Shown piece by piece: positions 1-21,746 of a stretch of DNA of 64,000 nucleotides (position 1 is its first letter; every line of letters starts with the position of its first letter). The stretch lies in NCBI RefSeq assembly GCF_901709675.1, contig NC_051095.1, forward strand, positions 6,137,956-6,201,955, in the 5' to 3' direction. A program made the position numbers and the translations under genes. The notes under the pieces were generated by a model that saw only the letters and a program-made list of their open reading frames with translations, made no database searches and was not told where the DNA came from. Source of the stretch: Syngnathus acus. Taxonomy: Eukaryota > Chordata > Actinopteri > Syngnathiformes > Syngnathidae.

Positions 1-55
1 ACCGAGTGACCCACGGACCGGTACCGGTCCGCGGCCCGGTGGTTGGGGACCACTG
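1..55. mobile_element. hAT-type DNA transposon terminal segment (edge of window)
   Basis: The first 55 bases read, on the minus strand, as a terminal sequence beginning CAGTGGTCCCCAACCACCGG followed by a GGACCGGTACCGGTCC palindrome. This is the recognisable end of a hAT-like element common in fish genomes (recognition from memory). The rest of the element lies left of the window, so its length, target-site duplication and any transposase cannot be judged. It sits in an intron or flank of tox4. Confidence 0.6.
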
Positions 56-359
56 CTCCACAGTGTTGTATGAAGTCAGAAACAAATATTGTGATGTGCA
101 GGGACATAGGCATGCACCACTACATACGAATGAATAGTCTGGTCCTGCTAAGTGCAGTGTGGAAAAAGCTTTTCTAGGTTGGGGCTCAAAAATGTTCCAT
201 ACTGCTTGTCCCTACAAAATGTCAACACAAAAAGTGTTGTTTTTTTTGGATAACTCTGCATTTGCATTTATGTAATTTGAATACAACTGCAATATGTTCC
301 AGTTCCTCTGGAAAATGCATTGGCGAGGCCTAACGTTGCCATTGTCTCTTGTGTGTCAG

Positions 360-665
360 ATGGAGGTGGAGGTGAAAGTGGCCCCCGGGCCTGGCATCAC
401 GCCCACTGGGAGTCCAAACATTTGCGTGCGCACCGGTTGCACCAACCCAGCGGTGGACAGCAAAGACTGGGACAAAGAGTACTGCAGCAACGAGTGTGTC
501 GCCACACATTGCAGGTGGCTGGCTGCTCCTTCAAACTTTGTTGTTTCTTTCAAACAGCAGCTTTGATTGACATTTCAGCGTATGCTTTCTCTGTTGCTCC
601 TCGACAGGGATGTGTTCACGGCCTGGTGCGCCATCCGAGGGCAGAACTCCACCACCGTCACTTAG
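360..665 (+). CDS. tox4: TOX high mobility group box family member 4, C-terminal exons (partial)
   Basis: Two coding exons, 360-514 and 608-665 (TAG at 663-665), join in frame. They encode the Cys-rich C-terminal tail of a TOX-family HMG-box protein: [20 protein letters not shown], then [10 protein letters not shown], then [11 protein letters not shown] and the stop. This tail (paired Cys residues plus the SKDWDxEYCSNEC signature) is shared by TOX3/TOX4. Paralogue 4 is chosen because SUPT16H follows immediately, as in human 14q11.2 (known synteny). TOX4 is a nuclear chromatin protein of the PNUTS-PP1 complex; that role is family knowledge. The HMG box and N-terminus lie left of the window. 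Exon 1 follows a good GTGTGTCAG acceptor at 351-359; the intron is 93 bp. Confidence 0.85.
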
Positions 666-684
666 CGGAGGAACCTTTGTAAGG

Positions 685-890
685 AATCCATCCATCCATC
701 CATCCTATTTGTTGTTGTTGTTGTTTTTAGCGCTTACCCTATTCAGGGTCATGGGGAAGCTGGAGTTTTTATCTCAGCTGATAGTGACTGAAAGGTGGAC
801 TGAACACTGAATTGGTTGCCAGCCCATCACTGGGCACATAGACACAAACAACCATTTACACCTACAGTCACAAAATCAGACAACCCCCCC
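685..890. repeat. Diverged fish dispersed repeat with (CCAT)n head
   Basis: A short CCAT array (about 685-703) and a TTG run lead into a stretch that includes GCGCTTACCC, AGCTGGAG, GAATTGGTTGCCAGCC and GGGCACATAGACACAAACAACC. This order of blocks is a recognisable diverged copy of an interspersed fish repeat of the SINE/LINE-tail type (recognition from memory). It lies in the tox4 3' untranslated or flanking region. No coding potential was seen. Confidence 0.5.
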
Positions 891-1568
891 GAATTGAGCA
901 AGTGAAGGCCAGGAGAGGCTCAGGTATTGGCACACATCTTTGATCCAGTTTGAGGAGTCAAGACGCTGCTGCCGGATGTTTCTTTATTCAGCTCTTTGTG
1001 ACGATTCAGTTGTGTCTTTGTGTTATATGGCTCATCCGATTGAGGTGTGTGAGTGAAATGTGAAAAGCCTGCTACCCTGTTAACATTTTGGCCGTGGCAA
1101 AAGGTGGAACAAATGCACCCCATTCCATCACGCACAATTATTTTCTGTCTGTCGTCTGGATCGTTGGATCAGGTTTGTCATTCTGTCGTGCTTGCAAGGT
1201 GACTGCTATAAAAGGCAGCTTCTGACTTTGGGTGAGGGGGGTCACTTTTGGTTTTAGTTTGAGGTTAAAAGAGAGGGCTCAAGGTTTTTAGCGAGGTGCT
1301 CGCCATATGTACTAGCCGCCTTCAGGACAAAGCAACACTTGAGAACTGGTGCTAAGATTCAAGAAACAAAAAAAGAACTGTCCTCTCGCTTGGATTATCG
1401 TTGTTATTAACTGTGATGCATATCTCGTGTCGTGTGGAACAGCTGAGGTGTCAAGAAAAATACACCTATTCTGTTGATGCTACTGAAAATGAATTTAAGA
1501 GTTTTTTAAAAAAGAAATATGAAATATCATTGAGCGCTTGTGTGCTGAGGAATTCACCAGGAAGGGCA

Positions 1569-1574
1569 AATAAA
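1569..1574 (+). terminator. Candidate poly(A) signal for tox4
   Basis: AATAAA lies about 900 bp after the tox4 stop and is the first canonical signal downstream. The rest of 666-2230 shows no exon. It is AT-rich and contains the dispersed repeat described separately. Use of this signal is inferred from position only. Confidence 0.4.
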
Positions 1575-1817
1575 ATATTTTATGTTTTAATATAGCTGGT
1601 GTTTTGATGGCTGAGAGCTCACAAATTACATCTGAAATTGTCACAATTTTGCATCTCAATATTATATTAAAAAAATATAGCGGTAAAAATGTAGGTATAT
1701 AAAAATGTAGGAGACAACAGCTGGTAGCGGGGCAGAACTTCCTTTGACCTGGGCACACAACACAGATGCGCTCAGGCACGCACGCAAATTCTGTCCAGCT
1801 TAAAAAAAAAAGAAGTG

Positions 1818-1825
1818 TGACGTCA
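1818..1825. promoter_or_regulatory. Perfect CRE palindrome TGACGTCA
   Basis: The exact 8-bp CREB/ATF site TGACGTCA lies about 1 kb before the supt16h start codon, with a CCAAT box (ACCAATGG) about 25 bp further on. Binding is inferred from the motif alone. Confidence 0.35.
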
Positions 1826-2286
1826 CAAAGCTAGCTGATCTCTTGACCAATGGAACTACTATTTTCTTCAATGAAAAATGCTAATGATTTATTACTTCGT
1901 TTTCATAGAAAACAAATGAAAAATTGTCTATTTGGCATTTGTTTTTGCAACGGGAAGTATTAATAACAAAGAACGTGTTATTTTGCTCTTACCATTATTA
2001 TTAAGGAAACCAAATACCGTAATACATTTTTTCCCCAATGACAAGGTGAGAGTCAATGTTATCAAAGATATACAGGGATACAATTTTAAATTTCTGAATT
2101 AATAGTTTTGCGACATTGACCGAATAGGTGTTTCTGGGGACATTTCACAAAATTTCACGATCCGTCAACACAAACGTCTATCTTAAAATAAAGAAAAAAA
2201 GTTTGGCATAACATCGGTTAACTTCCGTGTCCTCTTCTCTCCTTTTGTCGCGAGATTTGAGGCGGTTGACGACTTTAGATGACACC

Positions 2287-2315
2287 GGCGGGAAAACCCA
2301 AGCGTGGCGGGAAAG
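2287..2315. promoter_or_regulatory. Two E2F-like GGCGGGAAA sites upstream of supt16h
   Basis: GGCGGGAAAA at 2287-2296 and GGCGGGAAAG at 2306-2315 are same-orientation near-consensus E2F sites 19 bp apart. They fall in a GC-richer block about 0.5 kb before the supt16h ATG that is probably the core promoter. E2F control would fit a replication-linked histone chaperone; this is inference. Confidence 0.45.
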
Positions 2316-2821
2316 TAGCAACAAAGTCAACACGCGACTGGAGACGCTATCGGGAGAAGCAAAATAGGACAGTCCACGTGAGACGAGCGTGTTGCAATCA
2401 CAATACGGCCATTAATTAATTTAAAAGACAAAAAGAAACAGTTTATAAATAAATAAAAACAAAGAGGAGTTGATCCTCGACGTGATATTTGTGAATATAT
2501 GTATTAATTTTTTTTTTTTTTTTTTCAAAACCTCGAAAAGGGGAGGGAGTCGAGAGGTGGACTCAAATATTGGTGCGCGTGCTCGGAAGGAAGAGAAACA
2601 CGAAACCGTAATTTTCCTTTGTAACATCCGCAGCTTTAAGAGCGTTACAATAGCAGCAGCATCTTTTGTGCGCGGAGGAAGAGGGGGACGACAGCGCGTT
2701 GTGTGTGGTGTGACACGCATCATCGTCATCATCATCTTCCTCATCTTCACCATCCGGCCTGCTGAGCTGAACGCGAGGCCGGCGGCGGCGGGTAGCGGGA
2801 GTGTGCGACACCAGATTCACC

Positions 2822-9719
<6,898 letters not shown>

Positions 9720-10152
9720 ATGTCTGCCTCGCTCCGCCCGCCCCAACTCGTCTCGCCCTCCCGCACTCTGGCTCACACGACGTGTGTCGGCGTAGAGGTC
9801 GCCCGCCACGTCACGTCATCATGGTGACGTACCAGCAAAGTTCATTTTCTCTTCATTCCTCAACCTTCTACATTGTGTGTGTGCGCAAAAGGCATTTTTA
9901 TCACCAATATTTCTGTTGGCTCCCAAAGAAAACAATTGACATGCCCCCTGACAAGTCTTTTTATGATGAGTCCCTCCCATGTGTTGTGTTAACTGTGAAA
10001 TCAACATGATTTGTTGGGGGTGGGGGGTATTTTGTTTTTTTAATGGGGTTTGTAAACAACACACACACACACACAGTCTGCCTCCTTTGTCTTTTTTTCT
10101 GGATAGATGTTTGTTGTACTTAATTCTAAAAATTCATTTTTTTTGTTTTTGT

Positions 10153-10158
10153 AATAAA
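10153..10158 (+). terminator. Candidate poly(A) signal for supt16h
   Basis: AATAAA about 430 bp after the supt16h stop, followed at once by a second overlapping AATAAAA. The interval 9720-10150 is a typical 3' UTR with a short CA run near 10060-10075. Confidence 0.6.
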
Positions 10159-10486
10159 ATAAAAAGGAACACATGACTGATTTGCGTGGATCTCTAAAAA
10201 GCTTTGAGCTTTTAAAAATATTTTCTCTTTTTAAATATTAGAAGGGAAATATAGGGAAACATCGACTCATGTGACGTGAATGAATGTTAATGGCTGTTGG
10301 CTTCCTCATGCACATGCATACTTTACGCTCTGCTGAGTACAAAAAGGTTTTCAAATGATTTGTTTTGATTTGTGAGACAAAAACCTGGCATTTTAGGTAA
10401 CAGCGAAGAAGAAACAAGCCATGTGCAGATAATAGTCCCTTGTTATTCAAATACGTACACCGTGAGGCGAGCAAGGCCATGGTCAC

Positions 10487-10541
10487 TGACGTCACTGTGA
10501 CGTAACGCGAAAGAAACTTTTTGGGCTCGCGTCTAACGTCA
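10487..10541. promoter_or_regulatory. Cluster of CRE-like sites, likely TRIM gene promoter
   Basis: A perfect TGACGTCA at 10487-10494 is followed by TGACGTAA at 10498-10505 and TAACGTCA at 10534-10541. The local sequence is CG-richer than the flanks, and transcription would run right toward the TRIM gene. A plausible noncoding exon ends at 11265 with TTAAG|GTGAGT, and the coding exon acceptor is at 11841-11848. ATF/CREB binding is inferred from motifs only. Confidence 0.45.
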
Positions 10542-11861
10542 CGAGCATTAAGGCGCCTTGAAACATCACAGTCTCTCTGCAGGCGCCAACGACTCGAAGT
10601 GAGCGTTCTGTTCTATCTAAGGTATTATTACTGCTAAAAGGTCACACAAAACCGAGTCTTTCCACAGATACGTAGTTGAAAAGTAAGACGACGCGGCACA
10701 TTTGACAGGCCATTTTTCCAAGAGTGCCATGGACGTCTCATTTCCGTCTTATTCTAATTTAACGTGACTCGAATATTTTGTGTGTTTGATTTACACATGA
10801 AATGGCGTCGTAGAATGTTAACCAGAACGCCGTTGTATCTTCTTCTTTTTTTTTTAACTATATTTGTTTAAGTGTAACGGCGTTGCTGTGAAGGTAGCAA
10901 ATAGGGTATGGCAGGTTGCTGGATATCCGAGGCGACCTGAAAGTCTCTCGCCTCATCAACGTGCGACTTGACTTCATCTATCTCGTTTTCGTGTCAATCC
11001 CACAGTTCAGTCCGTTTCGAACTGTCGTGTAACCTACGGAAATTTCCAGGAAGAAACACTGTGTGGACCAATTGTACAACAAGCTGGGGGATTGTGTCCA
11101 TGGATGCGTCACGCGGGAGCTAGCCCAGCAGGTGCAGCACGGCTTCGGGATTGTTCGTCTCGGCTTGTGAGCCCAGACAGCCCAGGTCAGTGGTCCTCGC
11201 TCTCCATCGGCGTCGTATTTGGTCGGTGAGCTCCGACAACAGGCTGGTCCGCCTTGCCCGTTAAGGTGAGTAAGAGGCAGCCCCAGATCAGAAAATCGCT
11301 AAGAGGATTTACTGCTGTCGCTACTATGCTAGCTTGTTGACTTGAATGTTTTGGACTTTTGGACTTCTCCACTTGTCTGTCAGCGGTGTCCCTTGGGGTA
11401 ACTTTGACATTTTAATACAAAAGGTCCAACTTATCACAAGTGACATTTTACTATCCATCGTTTGTCCAAGTCTTTCCCTCGTTTGCCTCAAATATAACCT
11501 AAAATAACGTATTTCAGTTGTTATATTATTCAGTCTGACCACAAGGGGCACTGTTTAATACATTTGCATAGATAAAGGAAGAAGAAGAAGCTTGGTGGGG
11601 ATAGAGATTTTATTATACATAATGTGTTAGTGTTTGAATAAATGTTTGAATTAAAGGGGGGAAAAAGCTGAGTGGGGACATGCAGGTGCCATGTTTTGTT
11701 TTTGGTGGCCTGTTTTAAGTCCTTCATGTCAACCAGTCATTTTAGTTCTCATTAGTTTTTATCATGTAAATACACTTGGATGGAGATTCTTTCCTGTCAA
11801 ATGTTCCGTGCCTCTTCCATTCGGGTCATCACTTGCACTTCTCCTCAGGACCGTCACCAAC

Positions 11862-14069
11862 ATGGCATCGGGCCCGTTGGACCGATCCAGCCCATTGGAC
11901 CAATCCAAAGTCCTTCAGGAGGAGCTGACCTGCCCCGTGTGCCTGGACGTCTTCCACGACCCGCGCCTGCTTCCGTGCGGCCATAACTTTTGTAAAATAT
12001 GCCTGGATCGGTTGCGGCAATTGACGGATCAGAGCAGATTCCAGTGCCCAGAGTGCCGCGAGAGCCACCGCTGCAACAGGAGCTTCCAGAAGAACTTCAA
12101 GCTGGCCAACATCGCCTTTGACTTCCGCCGTCGCCGGAGAGCGGCCAACTCCTCGACTGGAGCTGAGGCGTCAGCCCTGGCTTCCAAAGTGTGTGTTGCA
12201 TCCATCTCGACTGGCCAACGAGAATGCGTTCCGTGTGACTACTGCCCACCTCCCACCGCCGAGTTGTCAGGCCCAGGAACTTCTGCAGACGCTGGCAACT
12301 CGCAAGACAAGGGAGACATGCAGGCGGGTTCCGCTGGCGATTCTAACATGGCAGTCAAGATGTGCCTCAAATGCGAGGTGTCAATGTGTCCAGAGCACGT
12401 CAAACCCCATCTGGAGCTGCCTGCGTTTCGAGAGCATCCGCTGACAGAACCTATGAAGGACTTCTGGAAGAGAAAATGCCCTGACCATGATGAGATCTTT
12501 AAGTATGTGTTGGAGGAGACGCACGCTCCGCCGAGACTCAACAATGCCCTCTCTCAGAAAGTCTCCAATTCTGTTATTCTGCAGGTACTACTGCCTTCAG
12601 GATGAAGTGTGCGTGTGCAACGCTTGCACCGTCGAAGGACGACATACTGGACACACAATCAAGACCCTGAGGAACACCATGATCGACATCAAGGTGTGAC
12701 ACGGAGCGTTCGCCACTTGACAGGAATGTTCGGCGTGCGGCTTGGAGGCTTTCAGATGAAGCAATGTTGGTGTCCTTTAGCAGGTGCGTTTACACAAGCA
12801 GCTCAATAAGATGGAGAGAAAGTACACCTTGGCCCAGAAGATGCTCCACGAGCAGTCAATGAAGGAGAGCGCGAACAAGGCAAGGAAGGCTCTGGCATGT
12901 CATGTTATTCGTTCTTTTCCGTGACCCGTCTCTTCTGCAGAAGTTCTTGGAGGACTCTGATGCCTGCTTGACCAGGCTGCGTCAAGATCTGGAGGCTAAA
13001 GTGGCGGTCTTTGTGAACCGACTTTTGGAGTGTGCGCGCACCAACTGCGAAGCCGTCATGCCCACCATTCAGAAGAACATCACCCGCATCAACCAGGACC
13101 TGACTCGTCTCTGGGAGGTTCATAGCGGCATCAAGAGCCTCATGGAGGAAAGAGACGCGTTTCGCTTCATCGAGGTGACTCGCATCTTCATAGACGTCTT
13201 TGTGTGTCCCGGTCTCTCAACTTTTATCATGACCATGTTTCATGTCGTGCTCCCCGCCCACCTCCAGGCATACAAGACCACAGGAAAACAGTAAGCTGCC
13301 AATTCTATATTGCAGTTTGGTATGGACTTCCTCTACCTAGTGATATGTTAAAGAATCACTGCATCATCTTTCCACTCTCCAGATGTCGCAAACTGCTGAA
13401 GAAGAACATGTTCGACCCAGACTACGTGGATATAGATCCAGGGCTTCTGGCCATCATGATGGAGGACGAAATGCAAAAGTTCCTCAACCTGGATCTCACC
13501 TTTTACATCTTTGCAGCCATCAAGTCAATATGTGAGCAAAGTCCGTCCACTCAATCCGACCCGGCAACAAGATTAAATGTTCCTTTTGATCAGGTCAACA
13601 GAGTGATAACGAGGAGGAGCGTTATGAAAGCGAGGACGTGATCAGGGAGGAAACTGAAGATGCCGAACCTGATGAAGGCAGTGACCACGATGATGGCAGC
13701 GAGGAAGAGCTAAGCGAGGACGAGGAGGAGAGTGAGGAAGAGGTGGAAGAAGGGCAGGAGAATGAAGGTCATGAACTGAGTGATTCTGATGCACTTTACA
13801 TCTCCGAACAGGAGGAGGAGGAGGAAGAGGAGGATGAAGAAGAAGGGCAGGAGAATGAAAGTCATGAACTGAGTGATTCTGATGCACTTTACATCCCCGA
13901 AGAGGAGGAGGAGGAAGAAGAATCAGAAGAGAGGGATGAGGGGGGAGAGGAAGCTCAGGATGAGGAGTATGAAGATATTGAGGATGGGGAAGAGGGGAGG
14001 GATGAGGGGGGAGAGGAAGCTCAGGATGAGGACTATGAAGATATTGAGGATGGGGAAGAAGGAGATTAG
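11862..14069 (+). CDS. TRIM-type RING/B-box/coiled-coil E3 ligase with acidic repeat tail
   Basis: Seven coding exons: 11862-12502, 12585-12693, 12784-12879, 12941-13174, 13268-13290, 13383-13531, 13594-14069; about 575 aa. A C3HC4 RING (CPVCLDVF...CGHNFCKIC...CPEC) starts near residue 26. An atypical B-box 1 (VKMCLKCEVSMCPEHVKPHL) follows, then B-box 2 (CPDHDEIF...CNACTVEGRHTGH) spanning the first intron. A coiled coil is rich in Lys, Glu and Leu. There is no PRY-SPRY. The C-terminus is instead a highly acidic tail with two tandem duplications. RING-TRIM proteins are ubiquitin ligases, often in immune or cytoskeletal roles; substrate and paralogue are unknown to me. The start is the first ATG after the ACTTCTCCTCAG acceptor. 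Intron 3 is only 61 bp with a GC donor and an in-frame stop, so it must be spliced. Exon 5 is 23 nt. Confidence 0.85.
13752..14060 (+). repeat. Two in-frame tandem duplications coding for acidic repeats
   Basis: One unit begins at 13752 and recurs at 13845 (period 93 bp = 31 codons), encoding GQENEGHELSDSDALYI and then GQENESHELSDSDALYI, each followed by a Glu run. A second unit begins at 13932 and recurs at 13998 (period 66 bp = 22 codons), encoding RDEGGEEAQDEEYEDIEDGE and nearly the same again. Copies are almost identical at the DNA level, so the duplications look recent or are kept homogeneous. Copy number is likely to vary between individuals. Confidence 0.85.
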
Positions 14070-14661
14070 AGTCACGCACAAATACACAGCTGAATGTAGA
14101 ATCCAGTGACGTCACTTGGGTTCTGTGATTTTTTTTTTCCGACCATACTTTACACATGAAGAAAAAAGCAGTAATTATTTGTTGGAATCTCAGCTCATCC
14201 CTCTCTTATAGTATTCACATTATCTCAGTGCTTGCGTGGTTTATACATCAACATGATACAAAATATGTATCCTAGTTTAATTAGAGGCTATCCACGCAAA
14301 CGCTTGTTTGTCGATAACATAACCAATGATTGACTGGCAATCATTCCGGGGCAACCTCTACCTCTCGCCCAAAGCTAACTGGGGTCAGTAGAATATCTAT
14401 TGTATTGCATTAATGCCTTCATTCATGGTAGTTAGCCAAAGAGGTGTAAAAAATATATTTTGTGTGGATAAATACAAGATTGTTTGCACTCTGCTATTAT
14501 CAGCAATTGGATGTGTTCTATTTCTGCCAAACTTAGAATGTTCACTTAAGCAAGAGTTTGCACTTAATTTAATTGGCTGCTATGCTATGTTGGGCCTACT
14601 ATATTTGAATGTTGAATCTAAATGTTTTCGTATAAATGATTTTGGGACAAGTAAAACTGTT

Positions 14662-14697
14662 AATAAAATAGTTTTTGAAATGAAAGTTTGTAATAAA
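14662..14697 (+). terminator. Two poly(A) signals after the TRIM gene
   Basis: AATAAA occurs at 14662-14667 and again at 14692-14697, about 600 bp after the TRIM stop. The interval 14070-14660 is AT-rich 3' UTR with no exon that I can support. Confidence 0.55.
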
Positions 14698-15074
14698 ATG
14701 GCATGAACGAATTTTTTTTTTTTTTTTCTCCACACCAACATTTTTTTGTCAAAATTGTAAAGCGGAAGCAAACGCAAACACGGACGCTTAAAAGCGACGT
14801 ACTCGCTGTCGGTTAACACTTAACATTTTTGTCATTAGCTTTCAAAATGACTATATGCTGTGGTACTTTAAATATTTCGTCTGATACTATAGTTCCAATA
14901 TCATACCGTCAAAAGTTAGAATGTTATATGCTTAAAAAACATGACGGACCAGAAGACACATTTTGTTCTCTACACGTACACGTGAAGATGACGTACCAGC
15001 TTCCCGTGAGCGTTCACGGTTAGCGATTTTAGTGGAAGTCATTTGTCGCCATTGTATTGCTAAATTGTACAAAT

Positions 15075-16673
15075 ATGAATCCTGTCCTGCGAAAGGTATG
15101 CATTGTGTATATTTGATACTTGTTTTGCTGATCAAGTCTTGTTTTTATTTTAAAAGGTCATTGACTTTCGCTTCCTTCAATGTTGATGCCGTCCTCCCAT
15201 GATGTTTGGTTTGAATTACCAGGTGTCGAGTCAAGCGCTTTACCTCTGCAGGCAAGTACTCCAAGTTTCGCTCAGTAAAGTCTCCTTTTGTGTTGACTCT
15301 TCTTTTTGTCTTTGTAGGGCTCCAGTATGCTCCCGACTTTCTGCGTGGGGTAAGCGCACACGAGAAATGTGTGGAACTGTATGGCTTGTGCGCGTTGGTT
15401 ACCTGAGATGTTGCTGTGTGGCGTGCAGGAGGGTTGGCCCAAACTCAAGAAAGGACATACAGAAGCTCACCCACCAAAGGTATTGGGAGGTGGCGGCATC
15501 TCTTGCCCAGAGAAGTGGTGAGTGGTGGCCAGAAGCTTAAACGGTATTCCAACATAACAGCCTGGAAATAAAATGTATTCATGTACAGCCAAAGAAAAAG
15601 AAAGACAAGCATCAGATGCAGAGCATCATGGCCGCTACAGACGTGGCGTACGGCACCCTCAACATCCACGTGTCGGGGTACGACATGACAGCGGTGGAGC
15701 ACTACGCTCAATATCTCCATAACCTGTGCAACAGGCTCGACATCACCGTGGCAGAGAGGTGACATCGGGGATGCAAAATCTCAGTTGTTGAAAAGCTGTA
15801 GACGCGTGAAATCCAATGTGCATTGTTTGGCCCCCGGTTAGCTACGCGCTGCCCACCAAAAGCACTGAGGTGATGCTGATGCAGGAGAGTGGCACCAAGA
15901 TGTACGTCGACTCGCTTCTGAAGACGCATAAACGTGTCATTCAGGTAACACTCGCACAGATGTTTTAAAATGTCACCTTTTCCTAGCACCGCAGAAAGAG
16001 CCATTAATCTGGCTGGGCCAGTTCAGAAAACCCAAGAAAAAAATCAAGAAAAATAGCAATCTCAATGATTGTACTTATGAACTAAAACCCGAGTAAAACT
16101 GAAAAATAGAATAGAGAATTAATCCGTTTGCGCATTATGATTTGGTGCATCAATTCAATTGTGCCTTCTTTGAACACCAGGGGGCAGCACTGAAAAATAG
16201 CACGATTCATAAATACGGTGCAGTTGTGTCTGTCTACATGAGTTCCTAAACATTTTTCTTCACATAGCCATTGCTTTTTGTTAGCCTGTCGATGGCATGT
16301 CATTATGTGCTCATATTAAGCGAGTGGGGCCATTCCAAGAGCAAAATTGTTTCATACACATGATGGTGTCGAATCTTTTGTTTGGGAGTAAAAGGTTGAA
16401 GCGCTTATTCTGCCGCTTATTCTGGTGCGCACACAGTTGAGCAGCCTGAAGGCGACGCTGTGTCCCGTCTTGATGGACATCCTCGTGAAGAACCAGCCGG
16501 AGGGAGTGAACCTGTCGGTGAAGGAGGTGAGTTGGCTTTGGTGGAAGACCTCGTCTCCCACACGTTAACGTTTTATTTTGTCTTTTTCCCGGAAGCACAC
16601 GGAGGCGGACTTCTTAGCCCGCTTCAAGGCACGACCTGAGCTGGAGGGGCTCATGGCTCAGATGGGCCAATAG
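15075..16673 (+). CDS. mrpl48: Mitochondrial large ribosomal subunit protein mL48
   Basis: Eight coding exons: 15075-15095, 15223-15251, 15318-15349, 15429-15517, 15589-15758, 15842-15944, 16437-16526, 16596-16673; about 203 aa (human about 212). The short first exons give an N-terminus (MNPVLRK..., then Arg/Ser-rich) suited to mitochondrial import. The core GTLNIHVSGYDMTAVEHYAQ and LHNLCNRLDI, and the tail HTEADFLARFKARPELEGLM, match mL48, an S10-fold protein of the mitoribosome large subunit. The linker SPTKGIGRWRHLL and following KKKKDK block match human mL48 by order. Intron 2 has a GC donor (CTCTGCAG|GCAAGT at 15252). The first three exons are tiny and are the least certain part. Confidence 0.9.
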
Positions 16674-16723
16674 GCTGTGTACAAAAAAACTTTTGCTGGC
16701 ACTGTATGGTGGGTTTTTAAAAA

Positions 16724-16729
16724 AATAAA
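16724..16729 (+). terminator. Poly(A) signal for mrpl48
   Basis: AATAAA about 50 bp after the mrpl48 stop, followed by a T-rich tract. Confidence 0.7.
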
Positions 16730-16739
16730 ATCATGTCTG

Positions 16740-17768
16740 TTGTTTCCTTTCTGTGTTTTTCTTTTATTACACATGGAGGGAAAATGTGATTATCGAGGGT
16801 GTGAATGAATTCTTGATTTGAGTTGAACATTTTCTTCTCCACTTTGTGTTCAGTGTCTGTGCCTTTGGCAGGAAGTTGACTTGGACCGATGCATGCGTGT
16901 CACAAATGCATGAGGAGCAGACAAAAGGAGAAGTGAAAGTTGCAAATAAATGAGAGTACATATATCAGTCACATCATCCTTCAAGCCACACTTGGCTTGA
17001 GAAACAGCGTGGAAGAAAAAGAAAATCCAGCACAAGACAGCTGGGACACCTTGACCTGTAAGTCATTTATCACGTCTGGGTGTGTACACATTTTCACAAA
17101 AGAAATCCATGCTCTGATTTAATTTGCCGTTCTAACTCCACCTCATTTGTTCAACCCCGCACTTTTTTGCCAACTGGGTTGGCATGATGAAGGGAAAACA
17201 AAAGCTTCTCGTGTTTATTCCAAAACTCTTGCACTTTTGTGCAAATATTCCTGTTAAATATTCTTTCAATGATGTGTCAGAGAAACGATTGTTTCTTTTT
17301 ATCATATTAGGTTAAATCAAACGTTAAAAAACGTTTCAACAAACAAACTGTTTGCAATAGAAAATACAAAAATTCTGTAGTTGTAGATGTCAGCTAGCTG
17401 CTAATGGTGCTGATTAGCTTGTTAGCACCTTATTAACGAAGTTGGATTATTATCAGGGTGGCCTGTGTTTAAAATACTGACTCCCCAATCACCAATTATT
17501 TTGGTTTCATGGACTTTATGGTTCACTCATTTGTCAGAAGGATCATGATTTATGTGTCAATCATGTCGTGATTGTGAGCAAAAAATGACTCAGTTAAAGG
17601 AGTGAATGGTTAACGCCCATGTAAAAATCATCATCGTTCAATTCTTGAGTAAGTTTTATTTTGACTGCATAAAAACTTATGTCAGAGGTCCAGTCAGAGA
17701 CTATGGATGCTAAAAATGTATGCAGATCTGTGATTAATGATTACCAAGCTAAGAGTTTTCCCCCACAG
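16740..17768. other. Intergenic and presumed tec 5' noncoding region
   Basis: No coding exon was found. A possible noncoding tec exon ends at 17057 (TTGACCT|GTAAGT), and the coding exon acceptor TTTTCCCCCACAG ends at 17768. The rest is AT-rich without recognisable repeats. Confidence 0.3.
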
Positions 17769-17806
17769 CTCAGATAGAGTTGCGTCAGCGACCGGCCATG
17801 GGATGA

Positions 17807-21262
<3,456 letters not shown>

Positions 21263-21746
21263 CTCGTGCGGCGGCCGTGAGGTGAGCGGTCCGAGACAAA
21301 GACTGTGCCTTTTGGACACTTTAGCATGCAAACTAGATGATCGTTCTTCTCCCCTGATTTTCGGGATATGAGTGCTGTACGGGTCCACTTACTTCGCATT
21401 AAGTTTGGCAGACGAGAAAAAAAGATGTCTGACCTGTCTGTCAGTGTTATTGAGAAAAACAACACATTTTTCCTTTTTTCTGGCAGATTGGAACGCATTA
21501 TTAATATTTCCATTCATACCAATGAGTAAAACTGATTTGAGGTGTCATTGTTCTGCATAATGAATTAAACTTGTGTCTCGAGGCACTGTACTTACTTCTC
21601 AAACGATTGCATTGTCTCTCTTATCATCCCATCAAAATTTTAATTTGACATATGCAAGCACAATTTCATGTCATAAAAATAATCCTAACAATACAAATGC
21701 AGCTATTTTGTGCAGCCAGTGCCAAGGCTCCATTTGGCACAAAATG

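Noticed and set aside
12880-12940. Possible read-through exon between TRIM exons 3 and 4
   Set aside because: The 61-bp stretch holds an in-frame TGA, while a GC-AG intron restores the coiled-coil frame exactly.
13752-14060. CRISPR-like direct repeats
   Set aside because: Two-copy, in-frame, Glu-coding tandem duplications in a eukaryotic exon; no spacer pattern.
13642-14157. 171-codon Pro/His/Leu-rich minus-strand frame
   Set aside because: It is the complement of the acidic GAG/GAT repeat tail of the TRIM gene and therefore a composition artefact.
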